A stretch of 64,000 nt of DNA, from contig NW_024729645.1 in assembly GCF_018991925.1 (NCBI RefSeq), forward strand, positions 186,001-250,000, in the 5' to 3' direction. Every line of letters begins with the position of its first letter. The first letter of the stretch is position 1. Below, piece by piece: positions 1 to 10,375 of the stretch. The position numbers and the translations under genes are program-made. The DNA comes from Homarus americanus. Lineage: Eukaryota > Arthropoda > Malacostraca > Decapoda > Nephropidae. The notes beneath the pieces were generated by a model. It was not told the DNA's origin, did no database searches, and saw only the letters and a program-made list of their open reading frames with translations.

Positions 1-884
1 TTCCCCCTTTCATTTTTAGTAACAATTGTTCTTCCAGTTCAGAATATTTTGCTTCCGGTAAAAAAAATATATATCAGTTCAGAATTGTTTTTCTCGGTTC
101 AGACTTTTCCTCAACTCAGAATTTTGTTTTGTTTCCAGTTCAGAATTTTTCCTTACATCTTTTTCAACTAGAATAATTTTTACCGATAGTTCCTCTAACA
201 CTCTTGAAGGTTAGTGGAATGTCGGTGACAATAGAGGCAGCTGAACTTTTACGCTTACCACTACTTAAAGGAATTTTTATCAGTGGAAGTAAACTAACAA
301 AAACTACCCCACTATTTTTTTTTAAATTTCATCAATGGATCGCTGGAGATGACAAAATTACCCAAATAAAATTTTTTCTACCACAGGAAGTTTTGAATTA
401 ATAGAAAAATAAATAAAAAGTATATATTTTCGAGCTTCGTAACAAAAAATCAACAATAAAAATCGTCAATCACAAGAATTTTACCACCACTGATAACCCA
501 AAAAACCACGGTGATTGAATTAATGTTTGAAAATACTAACCCGAAACCAAACAAACCTTTTTCATAACCTCACAACTCCCAAATTATTAACGACTTCACA
601 CATTGTTTATGAAATTAATCTAGAATCACAACCTAAGCCCAAAAACTTAATCTCCTAAAAATTAATGAGGAGAAGAGAAGAGAAGAGAAGAGAGAGATTA
701 AATCCCAATAACTTAGCTCAAAACTTACAACCACAGACATAAATTTGTGGCTCGGATAAGCTATTCAACTACAGTAACGACGACCTCTTCCTCCTGACGG
801 ACAGCCACCCGGAATTTTCAACCAAACACCGTGCCATTATGTCAATAGGCGCGGGTTCCCCTTCCTGACCAGCCCCCACCGCCG
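1..884. other. AT-rich unique sequence, no gene seen
   Basis: No convincing reading frame. Positions 30-150 carry five loose copies of a CAGTTCAGAAT-like motif spaced 15-40 bp apart, and 668-695 is a short (AGAAG)n tract. A 65-codon open frame at 204-401 has no recognisable domain and is probably chance. Confidence 0.5.
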
Positions 885-1060
885 TTGACCCGTTATCCCT
901 TTGCGTTAACCTATACAGCCACCTAACCTAACTTAACCTAATCTAACCTAACCCTTGATCCGTTATCCCTTTGCGTTATCTTATACAGCAACCTAACCTA
1001 ACCTAACTTAACTTAACCTAATCTAATCTAACCTAACTTAACCAAACTTAACCTGAGTTT
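885..1060. repeat. Degenerate CCTAA (TTAGG) telomere-like block with 70-bp duplication
   Basis: CCTAACCTAACTTAACC-type repeats match the arthropod telomere motif TTAGG on the opposite strand. A leader containing CGTTATCCCTTTGCGTTA starts at 891 and again at 961, so the block includes a direct duplication of 70 bp that carries both leader and telomere-like tract. Many units are CTTAA or TCTAA, so this is old interstitial sequence and not an active chromosome end. Confidence 0.7.
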
Positions 1061-1126
1061 TTCCTTCAATGTGTTATATTTTAAATTTTTTAAATGTTGT
1101 TGTTAATATTTTGTCCAGTAGCATTG

Positions 1127-1364
1127 TGTTCAGTGTAGTGAAGGAACAGCACCTCTCGACCTCCAAGTGTCCAGTGTAGTGAAGGAGCACCTCTCGACCT
1201 CCAAGTGTCCAGTGTAGTGAAGGAGCAACAGCACCTCTCGACCTCCAAGTGTCCAGTGTAGTGAAGGAGCACCTCTCGACCTCCAAGTGTCCAGTGTAGT
1301 GAAGGAGCACCTCTCGACCTCCAAGTGTCCAGTGTAGTGAAGGAGCACCTCTCGACCTCCAAGC
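1127..1364. repeat. 38-bp minisatellite, about six copies
   Basis: A unit containing CCAGTGTAGTGAAGGAGC and CTCTCGACCTCC recurs every 38 bp. Two copies carry a 6-bp AACAGC insertion, giving one 44-bp spacing. Open frames of 81-143 codons on the minus strand are a by-product of the repeat and show no domain. Confidence 0.9.
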
Positions 1365-1589
1365 CGTCGACACAAAAGTGGATTTCCTCATTGAGTAACG
1401 ATTTCAGGTGAAGCTTGTGTGACGGGGACCAAAAATAGACCAAGTGGCTGTTAACACGAAGGAAGGAGAGAGCAGGGGGGCAGGAGACGTCAAGTACCTG
1501 CCTGTGATATGGATGACACACACACAGGAAAGTTTATAATGATCACAACAACAACGAGCCTCGTAACACCATTTACGAGTTAAAGTCAT

Positions 1590-2005
1590 CCACTACCCCC
1601 TCCTCCTGACCTGACCTACATCTTAACCCCTATATCATCCATCACCACCTAACCTGACCTCATGACCTCTATATCATCCATCACCTGACCTGACCTCAAT
1701 CTATATCATCCATCACCACCAAACCTGGCTTCTTGACCTCTTTATCATCCATCAACAACCTTACTTGGCCCTCTTGACCTATATTCCACCTGACTTGACC
1801 TCTTGATCTCTATACCATCCATCAACTACCTGAATTGACCTCTTGACCTCCATATCATCCATCAACCATCTGACCTGTCCTCTAAAATCATCCATCAACC
1901 ACCTGACCTGACCTCTTCACCTATATATCATTCATCAACCACCTGACCTGACCTCTTGACCTCTATATCCATCAACCACCTGAAATGACCTCTTGACCTT
2001 TCCGT
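1590..2005. repeat. ~45-bp CCTGACCTGACCTC minisatellite
   Basis: An imperfect array in which CCTGACCTGACCTCTTGACC alternates with CTATATCATCCATCAACC. Copies vary in length and are diverged. No gene is seen within it. Confidence 0.75.
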
Positions 2006-2547
2006 TTCCACATCCTGAAATAAAGGTGGACGAAACACTGGTCTCGTATCAGCATTAAACCGTAGACATTAGGGAAAAATAAAAACCCTCACTGGAAAAC
2101 CCATCCCTCAGTCACATAAACAGAGGTGGCAGGACTTGGGTTGAGTGACATAGCCAAAAGGATGGAATACCAATCGTTATTTTTATTGTACTTCCGGACG
2201 GGTAGACACAATATAGTGGCAGGCAGGCGGGCGGGTCACGTGTATACCGCCACCGCCAGGGAAAAACTACCCGGCCGAAATAGTTCGCATAACCCTTTAA
2301 AGTGAAATGAATTTTGGAATAGAAAGTGGGGTCTCCCCCCCCCCCCCAACCTCTCTTCTTTCTCGCACAGTGGACAATCATGTGCAGAGAAAACTGGTGG
2401 TGTGAGGTTTGGTGGCGGTAAAGGGCGTGGAGGGAGGATAAACTGGTGAGAATTAATAACCAATGATTGGAAGTAATAATGAGCGGCGAGGCGAGACAGG
2501 GTAGTTACATAAACACAGGTAGTATTTGGGCGGGTGTATTAAGGAGT

Positions 2548-2619
2548 GCGGCGGTCGAGTGGATACAGTGCTCATCTCCTGTTTCCAGGGGTCGGTGATT
2601 CGATCCCAGGCACCCACAC
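2548..2619 (+). repeat. tRNA-like SINE head (candidate)
   Basis: A box-A-like GCGGTCGAGTGG near 2550 is followed about 50 bp later by TGATTCGATCCC, which resembles the RNA polymerase III box B (GGTTCGANNCC). The spacing fits a tRNA-derived promoter. I cannot fold a full cloverleaf, so a SINE head is more likely than a tRNA gene. The 3' end of the element is not defined, and unique DNA follows. Confidence 0.45.
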
Positions 2620-3100
2620 TTCACCCAAGTTTACAACTCGGAGAAGTGAATGCGGTCGAGAGCAGTACTGGCCATGCTGCCTCCTTGTGTATCGAAGGCT
2701 TAGTATACCGTGTGCTGTATTCACACTGTCCCTAACGAGCAGTCATATCTATGGGACCCACTTCCACTTTTCACTGTAGTGTAGTGTACAGCCAAGGTCC
2801 ATCCTGTATGACTGGAATTACAAAAACCTTCAAGTATACAGATGAGCTCATTGGAAGACACCCATACCTTAAACTATACCGTATATCATTTATCTACAGG
2901 ACGCAACACAAGGATACTGTCTCAGCATTCTATATCATTACTGGCCAGGGAAAGGTGGTGGTGGTGGTGTAGATATAGGGGCGAGGTAGACTGAGCTAAC
3001 CTCCCCCCCCCCTCCCCACCAACACCCACATAAACAAAGACCCAAGATTCCATTTACGACTTAATTTGTTTGTATCTGGTGAGTAAATATTTATGTGCTG
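2620..3100. other. Intergenic sequence, no gene seen
   Basis: Low-repeat sequence with short open frames of 60-77 codons that lack recognisable motifs. The left part may be the body of the SINE that begins near 2548. Confidence 0.4.
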
Positions 3101-3104
3101 TAAT

Positions 3105-3148
<44 letters not shown>
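3105..3148. repeat. (GT)n microsatellite
   Basis: Uninterrupted GT dinucleotides over about 44 bp. Confidence 0.98.
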
Positions 3149-3149
<1 letters not shown>

Positions 3150-3329
3150 TAGGGACGTGAGACCTACACACTCCCTCCCTACACCTTTCCCATCTTACAC
3201 TATTTTTTCTTTCCTTACGCTTTACCTACAAGCTACACCTCCCACTCACTGAAGGTGTGTGTGTGTATCATTATATATCTACCCCATTTATCACTTCACA
3301 TTTATTTTCACTCTAAGCTTTAAAATCTC

Positions 3330-3331
<2 letters not shown>

Positions 3332-3379
<48 letters not shown>
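3332..3379. repeat. (CA)n microsatellite
   Basis: Uninterrupted CA dinucleotides over about 47 bp, some 180 bp from the (GT)n tract on the same strand. The two could pair as an inverted repeat. Confidence 0.98.
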
Positions 3380-3380
<1 letters not shown>

Positions 3381-3439
3381 ATCTTTCACTCGAGAACTCA
3401 TTAATGCATACTGCTGCTTCCTGGATGTTCCTCTCCCCT

Positions 3440-3745
3440 ACATTATAGTGCATCATTCATTCCCATCTCCCTCTTCTTCCTCCTTTACTCCATTTCTTTC
3501 TCCGTCTCTCCCTTTTCTACCTCCTTTACTCCAACCTCTTCTTCGTCTCTCACTCTTCCTTCACTCCATCTCCATTTTCGTATCACTCTCTTCATTTTCT
3601 ATCATTCTCCTCCTTCACCCCATTTCATTTTCCTTCTCTCCTCTTCCTTCACTCCATTTCCTCTTTCTTCACTCCATCTCCTTTCCTTCTCTCCCTCTTC
3701 CTTCCTCCTCTCATCACTCACTCCTTTTACTCAGCTCTCCCTTAA
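3440..3745. repeat. Pyrimidine-rich (CT) low-complexity tract
   Basis: Dense TCTCC/CTTCCT sequence with repeated CACTCCATTTC-like blocks. The open frame through it reads Ser/Leu/Phe/Pro and is not considered coding. Confidence 0.8.
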
Positions 3746-3776
3746 CACTCGCCAACCCTTTGATGCATCGGTGCAC

Positions 3777-4030
3777 TTTATGGTACAAACACCTGACATC
3801 TTTATGGTACAAACACCTGACATCTTTATGGTACAAACACCTGACATCTTTATGGTACAAACACCTGACATCTTTATGGTACAAACACCTGACATCTTTA
3901 TGGTACAAACACCTGACACCTTTATGGTACAAACACCTGACATCTTTATGGTACAAACACTTGACATCTTTATGGTACAAACACCTGACATCTTTATGGT
4001 ACAAACACATGACATCTTTATGGTACAAAC
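3777..4030. repeat. 24-bp minisatellite, 11 copies
   Basis: TTTATGGTACAAACACCTGA begins at 3777, 3801 and so on to 4017, always 24 bp apart, with single-base variants. Because 24 is a multiple of three, several frames stay open on both strands (for example a WYKHLTSL octapeptide repeat). That openness is a product of periodicity. Confidence 0.97.
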
Positions 4031-4079
4031 AAGACTGAACAAGGATTGATTTTGTCTGATTCCGTGTGGTCTGAGTCAG

Positions 4080-4300
4080 TCTAGCCTGGTCTCGCGTGGT
4101 TGTCTGGTCTCGCTTGGCTGTCTGGTCTCGAATGGTTGTCTGGTCTCGCGTGGTTGTCTGATCTCATCTGGAATAAGATCTCGTGTGGTCTTATCTGGTC
4201 TCGGCTCTTGAGGTCTTTATGTGGCCAGGTCTCGAAGGGTGTTGTCTGGCCTGGTCTCGTGTGATCTCGCCTGGTTTGTCCTCGCTGGATCGTGTAAGAT
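4080..4300. repeat. TGGTCTCG-rich short-period repeat
   Basis: CTGGTCTCGCGTGGTTGT and variants recur about every 18-25 bp, then degrade into TCTGGCCTGGTCTCG. There is no gene content. Confidence 0.75.
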
Positions 4301-4354
4301 TTTTGGGGTAATATCATGGCCGGGCGGGAAGACTTGACTACCCCTCGTGACTAT

Positions 4355-5135
4355 TATAGCCTTCTTCTTCCTCCTCCTCCTCCTCTTCCTTCTCTTTCTC
4401 CTCCCTTTATCTCTTCTTCTTTCTCCTTCTAATCTCATCTTCTCTCCTTCTTGCTCGTCCACCATTTCTTCTTTGTCTTCTTACTCTTCTTCTTTGTCTT
4501 CCTATTCCTCTTCTTCTTCCTCCTCCTTCTTCTTGTCTAAGTCTCTCTCCTAATCTTACTAATCTTCTTCCTTCATTTCTAATTTTACTTCTTCTTGTCC
4601 TCTCTTCCCCTTCCCTCTTCTCCTATCTCTCTTCCCCATATCATTCCCCTTCCTCCTCCTCCACTTTTTCCTAAACCTCCTTTTTTCTCCTTAGACATAT
4701 ATTTCTTAATCTCTTGTCTCCTTCCTTTCTCTTCCCTCTTTTCTCACTCTCTTTCGCTCCTCCCTCTCTTATTCCTCCTTCAACTCACCTGCCCTTTCCC
4801 TGTCATCCTCTTTATGCTACTCTTCTCCCCTTCCTCTTTATCAGTTACACTCCTCTTCTTCTCTTCCTCGTTATCTCCCTTTCCTTCTCTTCTTTGTGTT
4901 ACTCTTCTCCTTGTCTTACCTCCCTTTATTCTCCCCATTTTCATTTTATTCTCGTTTTCCTCCTCCTCCTTTTCGTCTCTTAAACTTCCCCTCTTCCTCT
5001 TATTTCCCATTCTTTTTTCCTCCTATTCCCCATTATCCTCCTTCTCCTCTTATTCTACATTACCCTCCTCCTCCTCTTATTCTCCATTATCATCCTCCCT
5101 CCTACTTCCTCTCTTCCTTCATACGCTCACTTAGC
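4355..5135. repeat. Pyrimidine-rich (CT) low-complexity tract
   Basis: About 780 bp of almost pure C/T on the plus strand, with TCTTCCTCC and CTCTTATTCTCCATTA sub-repeats near 5030-5100. Open frames here (up to 179 codons) are low-complexity Ser/Leu/Pro/Phe strings and not credible proteins. Confidence 0.85.
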
Positions 5136-5209
5136 CACAGTAAGGTCTAGAAGGAGTGTGGGAGGCAAGGCTGTGAATGTTCCTCCTGATAGAGTCACCC
5201 AACAGTTTA

Positions 5210-6115
5210 TCCGCCATTGTTCAACATTCTCACTCAACATTCACCAACATTCTTTCAACATCATCAGTATACTTCACCCACTCTATTTATTGATGTTTTA
5301 TTCATTATTCTTAACATTCTTTTACAAATTCGTCCTTTACATTCTTTCCCAACATTACCTTAACATTTTCTCTCAATATAAACATTCTCTATATCCTCTC
5401 TTGACAATTTCCCAACATTCTTTCTCAACATTAGCATCATTCTCGAACATTCTTCCTCATTAGTATTTTCCAAACATTCACTGTCATTTATCGCCAACAT
5501 TCTTCCTGGCCATCATCAACATTCTATTTTCTCAACAATAAGTCTCTCTCATCATTAATAATATTCGTAACATTCCTTAAACATATTCCAACATTCCTCA
5601 ACATTATCCGATATTTTCTACCAACATTTTGCTACATTCTTTTCCCTTCATACAATTTCATTTCCCATCATCCAACATTCGTCAACATTCTTCCCTATCT
5701 TTCCCTTCTCACCAATTTTCATAACTTTATTTTTCAATATTGGAACATTCTTTATATAACATTATTTCGAAAATTATCCACTTTATCAACATTACTAAAC
5801 ATTCCTTGTCAACATTATCGACTTTCTCAACATTCCTTGTCAATATTATCGACTTCATCAGCATTACTCAACATTCTTTGTCAACATTATCCACTTTATC
5901 AACATAATTCAACATCCATTTCATCAACATTATCCACTTTATCAACATTACTCAACATTATGTTCCACTTCATCAACATTATAAAACATTCTTTGTTAAC
6001 AGTATTCAACATTATACAACAATGTTTTACCACATTATGAAGCCTTTGTCACAACCTAACATATTCTGTATTATCAAACATTACAAGAAAATAACCAAAC
6101 ATTATAACACAATTT
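5210..6115. repeat. AACATT-motif degenerate repeat region
   Basis: TCAACATTCTT, TTATCAACATTA and related AACATT-containing motifs recur every 10-30 bp across about 900 bp. The region is AT-rich. Frames near 5158-5463 and 5837-6040 are repeat-driven. Confidence 0.75.
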
Positions 6116-6137
6116 CTTAACATCGCCCATATTTTAT

Positions 6138-6560
6138 GCAAGGGCGTGGGTGGGGTGGGCGTGGGTGGGGTAGGCGTGGGTGGTGTGGGCGTGGATGGAG
6201 GCGTGGATGGTGGATGGTGTGGGGATGAGTGGAGCAGGTGAGGGTGGTGTGAGGGTGTGGAGGGGGGGAGGAGTGGGGGTGAGGGTGGGGATGAGGGTGT
6301 GGGATGAGGGTGGGGATGAGTGGGTGGGGTGGGGTGGTTTGGGGGTAAGTGGAGCAGGTGAGGGTTGTGTGGGCGTAAGTGGAGCAGGTGTGGGTGGTGT
6401 GGGCGTGGATGGAGGCATGGGTGGTGTAGGCGTGGGTGGTGTAGGCGTGGGTGGTGAAGGGGTGAGTGGTGGATGCGAGGGTGGTGTGGGCGTCAATGGA
6501 GCAGGCGTGGGTGGTGTTGGCAATGTGAGCGTGGGTAATGTGGGCGTGGGTGAACTCAAC
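6138..6560. repeat. G-rich GGGTGGTGTGGGCGTG minisatellite
   Basis: Variants of GTGGGCGTGGGTGGTGTAGG make up about 420 bp with a strong G bias on the plus strand. Many runs of three to five G are separated by 1-6 bases, the pattern expected of G-quadruplex-forming DNA. The long frames on both strands follow from the repeat. Confidence 0.85.
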
Positions 6561-6635
6561 ACAGCTGGTCATCATAAATGTAAACACAGGCCGGTCGCAT
6601 CAAGTGGAGTATAAACATCTGATCTTGTACAGCGA

Positions 6636-6636
<1 letters not shown>

Positions 6637-6679
<43 letters not shown>
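6637..6679. repeat. (CT)n/(CA)n compound microsatellite
   Basis: (CT)n is followed directly by (CA)n. Confidence 0.95.
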
Positions 6680-6680
<1 letters not shown>

Positions 6681-6740
6681 GTAGACATTAGTGTGTGTGT
6701 GTATATACGAAGGCCAGTATCCAAGCACATAATATATATA

Positions 6741-6980
6741 ATGTTGAGGAAAATTTAAACAGGGAACTGAGGAGAAACATTGATGAAAAATGTTAACGTA
6801 GAAGAAAATAAAATGAATGTTGCAGAATGTTGAAGAGGAATGTTACATGATGTTGAGTAAGAATGTTACACGATGTTGAGGAAAATATAAACAGGGAACT
6901 GAGGAGAAACATTGATGAAAAATGTTAACGTTGAAGAAAATAAAATGAATGTTGAAGAGGAATGTTACATGATGTTGAGG
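6741..6980. repeat. 132-bp tandem direct duplication
   Basis: ATGTTGAGGAAAAT(T/A)TAAAC begins at 6741 and again at 6873, and about 105 following bases match closely. The AATGTT motif inside is the reverse complement of the AACATT motif that dominates 5210-6115. Confidence 0.85.
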
Positions 6981-7059
6981 AGGGCAGACTAGAGATTTTT
7001 GGGTGGTTCCTGCTGAAGTATTTTAGCAGAATTGGAAATAAGGTAAGTGGTGATAAAAC

Positions 7060-7613
7060 TGGAGGCGGAGTGGGAACGAGGGGAGAGGTGAAGGAGAAGG
7101 AGGAGAGGGGAGAGGTTGAGGAGGAGAGGGAAGAGGTTAAGGAGGAGGGGAGGGGAGAGGTTGAGGAGGAGAGGGAAGAGGTTAAGGAGGAGGGGAGGGG
7201 AAAACGAGGGGAGAGGAGGTGGAGGAGGAGAGCGGGGAGGGAATGAGGGGAGAAGAGGAAGGAACGAAAGATGAAGAGGAGGAAGAGAGGGAACGAGGGA
7301 AGAAGGAGGAAAGAGAACGATGGAAGAAGAGAGGGAATGGGGAAAGCAGAAAAAGATAAGAAGAAAAGAAGAAGAAGTAAAAACAGCGACGATAAAGGGA
7401 GAAGTGCAGAGGAGAGTAAAGAAGTGTCGAGAATAAATTCATAAAAAGAGGAGAGTCAATAAGTAGAAGAGAGGAGAGAAAGAGAAAGAAGAAGAAGAGA
7501 GAAAGAAGGGGAAAGAGAGAGATAGAAGGAGGAATTGAGCAAATAACAATGAAAATGAAAGGTGAGGAAAGACAAACAGACACCGAGAAGAAAGAAAAAA
7601 ACCGAAAAGACGA

Positions 7614-7678
<65 letters not shown>

Positions 7679-7985
7679 TTAAGATAAATAAAAAAAATAA
7701 TAATAACAAATAAAACGATACGATAAAGGACCCACAGAGGAAGAGTAAGTGAAGGAGGAAGACAAAGACGATGAGAAGAAAGAAAAAGAAGAAAAGAGAA
7801 TAAGGAATAAATGTAAGGAAAATAAAGGGGAGAAGGAAGAAGGAAATAACAAGAAGGAAAATTTTAAAAGGCAAAAAAAAAAAACACGAGAAGGGAGGAA
7901 GAGAAGGAAGAGAGGAAGAGAGGAAGAGGAGGAAGACAGGAAGAGGAGGAAGAGAGGAAGGAGGAGGAAAAAGTCGCAATAGTCA
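7060..7985. repeat. Purine-rich (AG) tract with (GA)n core
   Basis: About 900 bp of almost pure A/G, with a GAGGAGAGGGAAGAGGTTAA sub-repeat near 7100-7200 and an uninterrupted (GA)n at 7616-7674. Reading frames on either strand are low complexity. No gene is supported. Confidence 0.88.
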
Positions 7986-8054
7986 TGAGAGGCAGTAAAC
8001 TCTCCTGCCCGGCCATAATATTACAAAACTAACTTTTCCCTCTTCCACGACCCA

Positions 8055-8420
8055 GCGAGGCCAGACCAGGAGCACCCAGACGAGACCAGAGGAATCTAGA
8101 CCAGGAGGACCCAGACGAGACCAGAGGGATCTAGACCAGGAGGACCCAGACGAGACCAGACCAGGAGGACCTACACGAGACCAGAGGAATCTAGACCAGG
8201 AGGACCCAGACGAGACCAGAGGGATCTAGACCAGGAGGACCCAGACGAGGCCAGACCAGGAGGACCTATACGAGACCAGAGGAATCTAGACCAGGAGCAT
8301 CCAAAAGAGGCCAAATCAGGAGGACCCAGACGAGACCAGACCAGGAGGATTTAGACGAGACCAGAATAAACTAGAAGAGACCAGAATAATCCAGATCAAG
8401 AGGACCCAAACAAGGCCAGA
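8055..8420. repeat. ~36-bp GACGAGACCAGA minisatellite
   Basis: GACGAGACCAGAGGAATC and TAGACCAGGAGGACCCA alternate in imperfect units of about 36 bp. A related but weaker CGAGACCAGACACC motif reappears at 9410-9520. Confidence 0.85.
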
Positions 8421-8699
8421 TCAGGACCCGGGCAGGACCAAAACCAGGAGACCAAAAAAATAAAGACACTAGGACAAGGAGGGAAACTCAAGGCAAGAAG
8501 ATGAAGAAAGACATTCCCAGCCCTCCCCACGAGATGAGGCGAGACCGGATGACGACCCCTGCACGAGATAAAACGAGACCCAAAGCTCAACGAGATACAG
8601 AGATATGTTAAAGTCTCGCGTATAACAGCCACGAGAACACGTATCACCTGAAGATTAGACACCTCAGCTTATTTCACCCAGTTGATTAAATACCTTAAC

Positions 8700-8795
8700 G
8701 CTACCTGGCAGGTTAGGTTATGTAGGGTTAGGTCAGCTTCAGTTAGGTTATTAGGTTAGGTTATGTAGGGTTAGGTTAGGTTAGGGTACCGTTTG
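8700..8795. repeat. GGTTA (TTAGG-like) block
   Basis: GGTTAGGTTATGTAGGGTTAGG and variants, telomere-like but interrupted. About 90 bp. Confidence 0.75.
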
Positions 8796-8927
8796 GTGCT
8801 TTAATCATCAGGTGAAGCCCGTCTTAGCTTCTGGTGTTCCCCATATTCAACAGAAACCAAGATATCGTCTCCCAGGACACCTCGGCCAAGTTCCAAGCTG
8901 ATATTGTACGTCGTTTGGCAGATATTG

Positions 8928-8929
<2 letters not shown>

Positions 8930-8983
<54 letters not shown>
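8930..8983. repeat. (CA)n microsatellite
   Basis: Uninterrupted CA repeat of about 52 bp. Confidence 0.98.
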
Positions 8984-8989
<6 letters not shown>

Positions 8990-9009
8990 AGTACACATAC
9001 ATACACACA

Positions 9010-9150
9010 TGCGCACCCGAGGACGAGTTACTGCACCACGTGAACACCACACCACCTGGTGATCCCATGGCCACGTGAGGTCCTTCATATCAACACCCGA
9101 GGACGAGTCACTACACCACGTGAACACCACACCACCTGGTGTCTCCATGA
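9010..9150. repeat. 80-bp duplication carrying CACGTG palindromes
   Basis: CACCCGAGGACGAGT starts at about 9014 and about 9094, and the following CACCACGTGAACACCACACC is shared. Three CACGTG hexamers (canonical E-box) lie within 85 bp, followed by CACCTGGTG. This could be a simple duplication or a small regulatory cluster; the sequence does not decide. Confidence 0.6.
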
Positions 9151-9184
9151 CCAGTCCAGGCCCGGGCCATCAACTGTAAACTAC

Positions 9185-9370
9185 AATAATTTGTATGTTC
9201 AATTCATGTTCCTTCTTTTTTCAGTAATGAGAGCTTTTGTTAAACAACCCACCCACCCCATGTCTTTGTATGTAATAAGTCATTTTTGTCCAATGTATAT
9301 TTTCAGCCTTCGGGGTGCAGAACTTTTTCAATAAACCGTTAATTATTATTATTATTATTATTATTATTAC
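9185..9370 (+). mobile_element. 3' end of a non-LTR retrotransposon with (ATT)n tail
   Basis: The segment ends TATTTTCAGCC...CAATAAACCGTTAATTATT and runs into an (ATT)n tail to about 9368. The same ending (TATTTTCAGCC, a short GC-rich stem, AATAAACCGTTTATT, then (ATT)n) occurs at 27245-27342. A shared 3' end with a microsatellite tail and missing 5' part is typical of 5'-truncated LINE insertions. No reverse transcriptase remains, so the clade cannot be stated. The AATAAA may be the element's polyadenylation signal. Confidence 0.6.
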
Positions 9371-9589
9371 TGGAAACAAAGAGACTTAACACGAAAGATC
9401 CCACGTGACTAGACCAAACACCATCTGAGAGCAGACGAGACCAGACACCACGCGAGAACAGACACAACTCACAACAAAATGAACAGGCGAGGCCAAACAC
9501 AGCTCGAGACTAACGAGACCAAGACGAGACCACCTGTACCAAGTTGACCTTTACAATCTGGAGGGTGACCTTTAGTACACCGTGAGGGA

Positions 9590-10145
9590 CCCTGACTACT
9601 ACCCTCTTCACTATCATCATCGCCTTCACTGTCTTCATCATCACCTTCACTGTCTTTACCATCACCTTCACTATCATCACCATCACTTTTACTGTCTTCA
9701 TCACCTTCATTGCCTTCACCATCACCTTCAATATCTTCATCACCTTCACTGTCATCATTTTCATTGTCTCCACCAACACCTTCACTATCATCACCTTCAC
9801 TGTCTTCACCATCACCTTCACTGTCTTTACCATTACCTTCACTATCATCACCATCACTTTTACTGTCTTCATCACCTTCATTGCCTTCACCATCACCTTC
9901 ACTATCTTAACCAACACCATCATCTTCACAGTTATTGTTGGCATCATAATCAGTCACTACAATCAACTTAACTGTCATTGTCACCATCACCATCATTATC
10001 ACCCAGACTCGTCATTATCACCATCATTACCGAGATTCCTCACCTTCATTATCATCACCACCACCACCAGTAATGTTTTCCTCCTCATTTACATCACTAT
10101 CATTATCATTACCAGCACTATCACCATCATTACTAATCATTCTCA
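9590..10145. repeat. TTCACTATCATCACCATCA-type repeat region
   Basis: (CAT/CAC)-rich degenerate repeat with recurring CTTCACTGTCTTCATCACC. A longer internal duplication of over 100 bp is visible: the block around 9660-9720 reappears around 9838-9900. Frames of 129-145 codons (His/Leu/Tyr or Val/Lys/Met strings) are repeat products. Confidence 0.8.
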
Positions 10146-10189
10146 CCATCCTTCACACCCTGGACCAAGAGGGGACGTTTCTTACAATA

Positions 10190-10375
10190 TAATGGTTAGG
10201 TTAGGTTGTATAATTAAATGGTTAGGTAAGGTTAGGTTTGAGGCAAGTTAAGTTATGTTGCATAATAAATTGGCTAGGCGGCGTAAGGTTAGGTTAGGTT
10301 AGGTTAGGTTAGGTTAGGTTGGTTTGGTTAGGTAAGGTCAGGTCAGGTCAGGTAACGTAAGGTAAGGTTATTACT
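10190..10375. repeat. GGTTA (TTAGG-like) block
   Basis: Contains a clean run of GGTTA units near 10290-10320, flanked by GGTAA/GGTCA variants. Interstitial telomere-like sequence. Confidence 0.8.

Noticed and set aside
3259..4038. 259-codon frame joining (CA)n, CT-rich DNA and the 24-bp array
   Set aside because: It crosses three unrelated repeat types and has no domain; both strands are open over the 24-bp array.
10190..10375. True chromosome end (telomere)
   Set aside because: The GGTTA units are short, interrupted and flanked on both sides by ordinary sequence, so they are interstitial.
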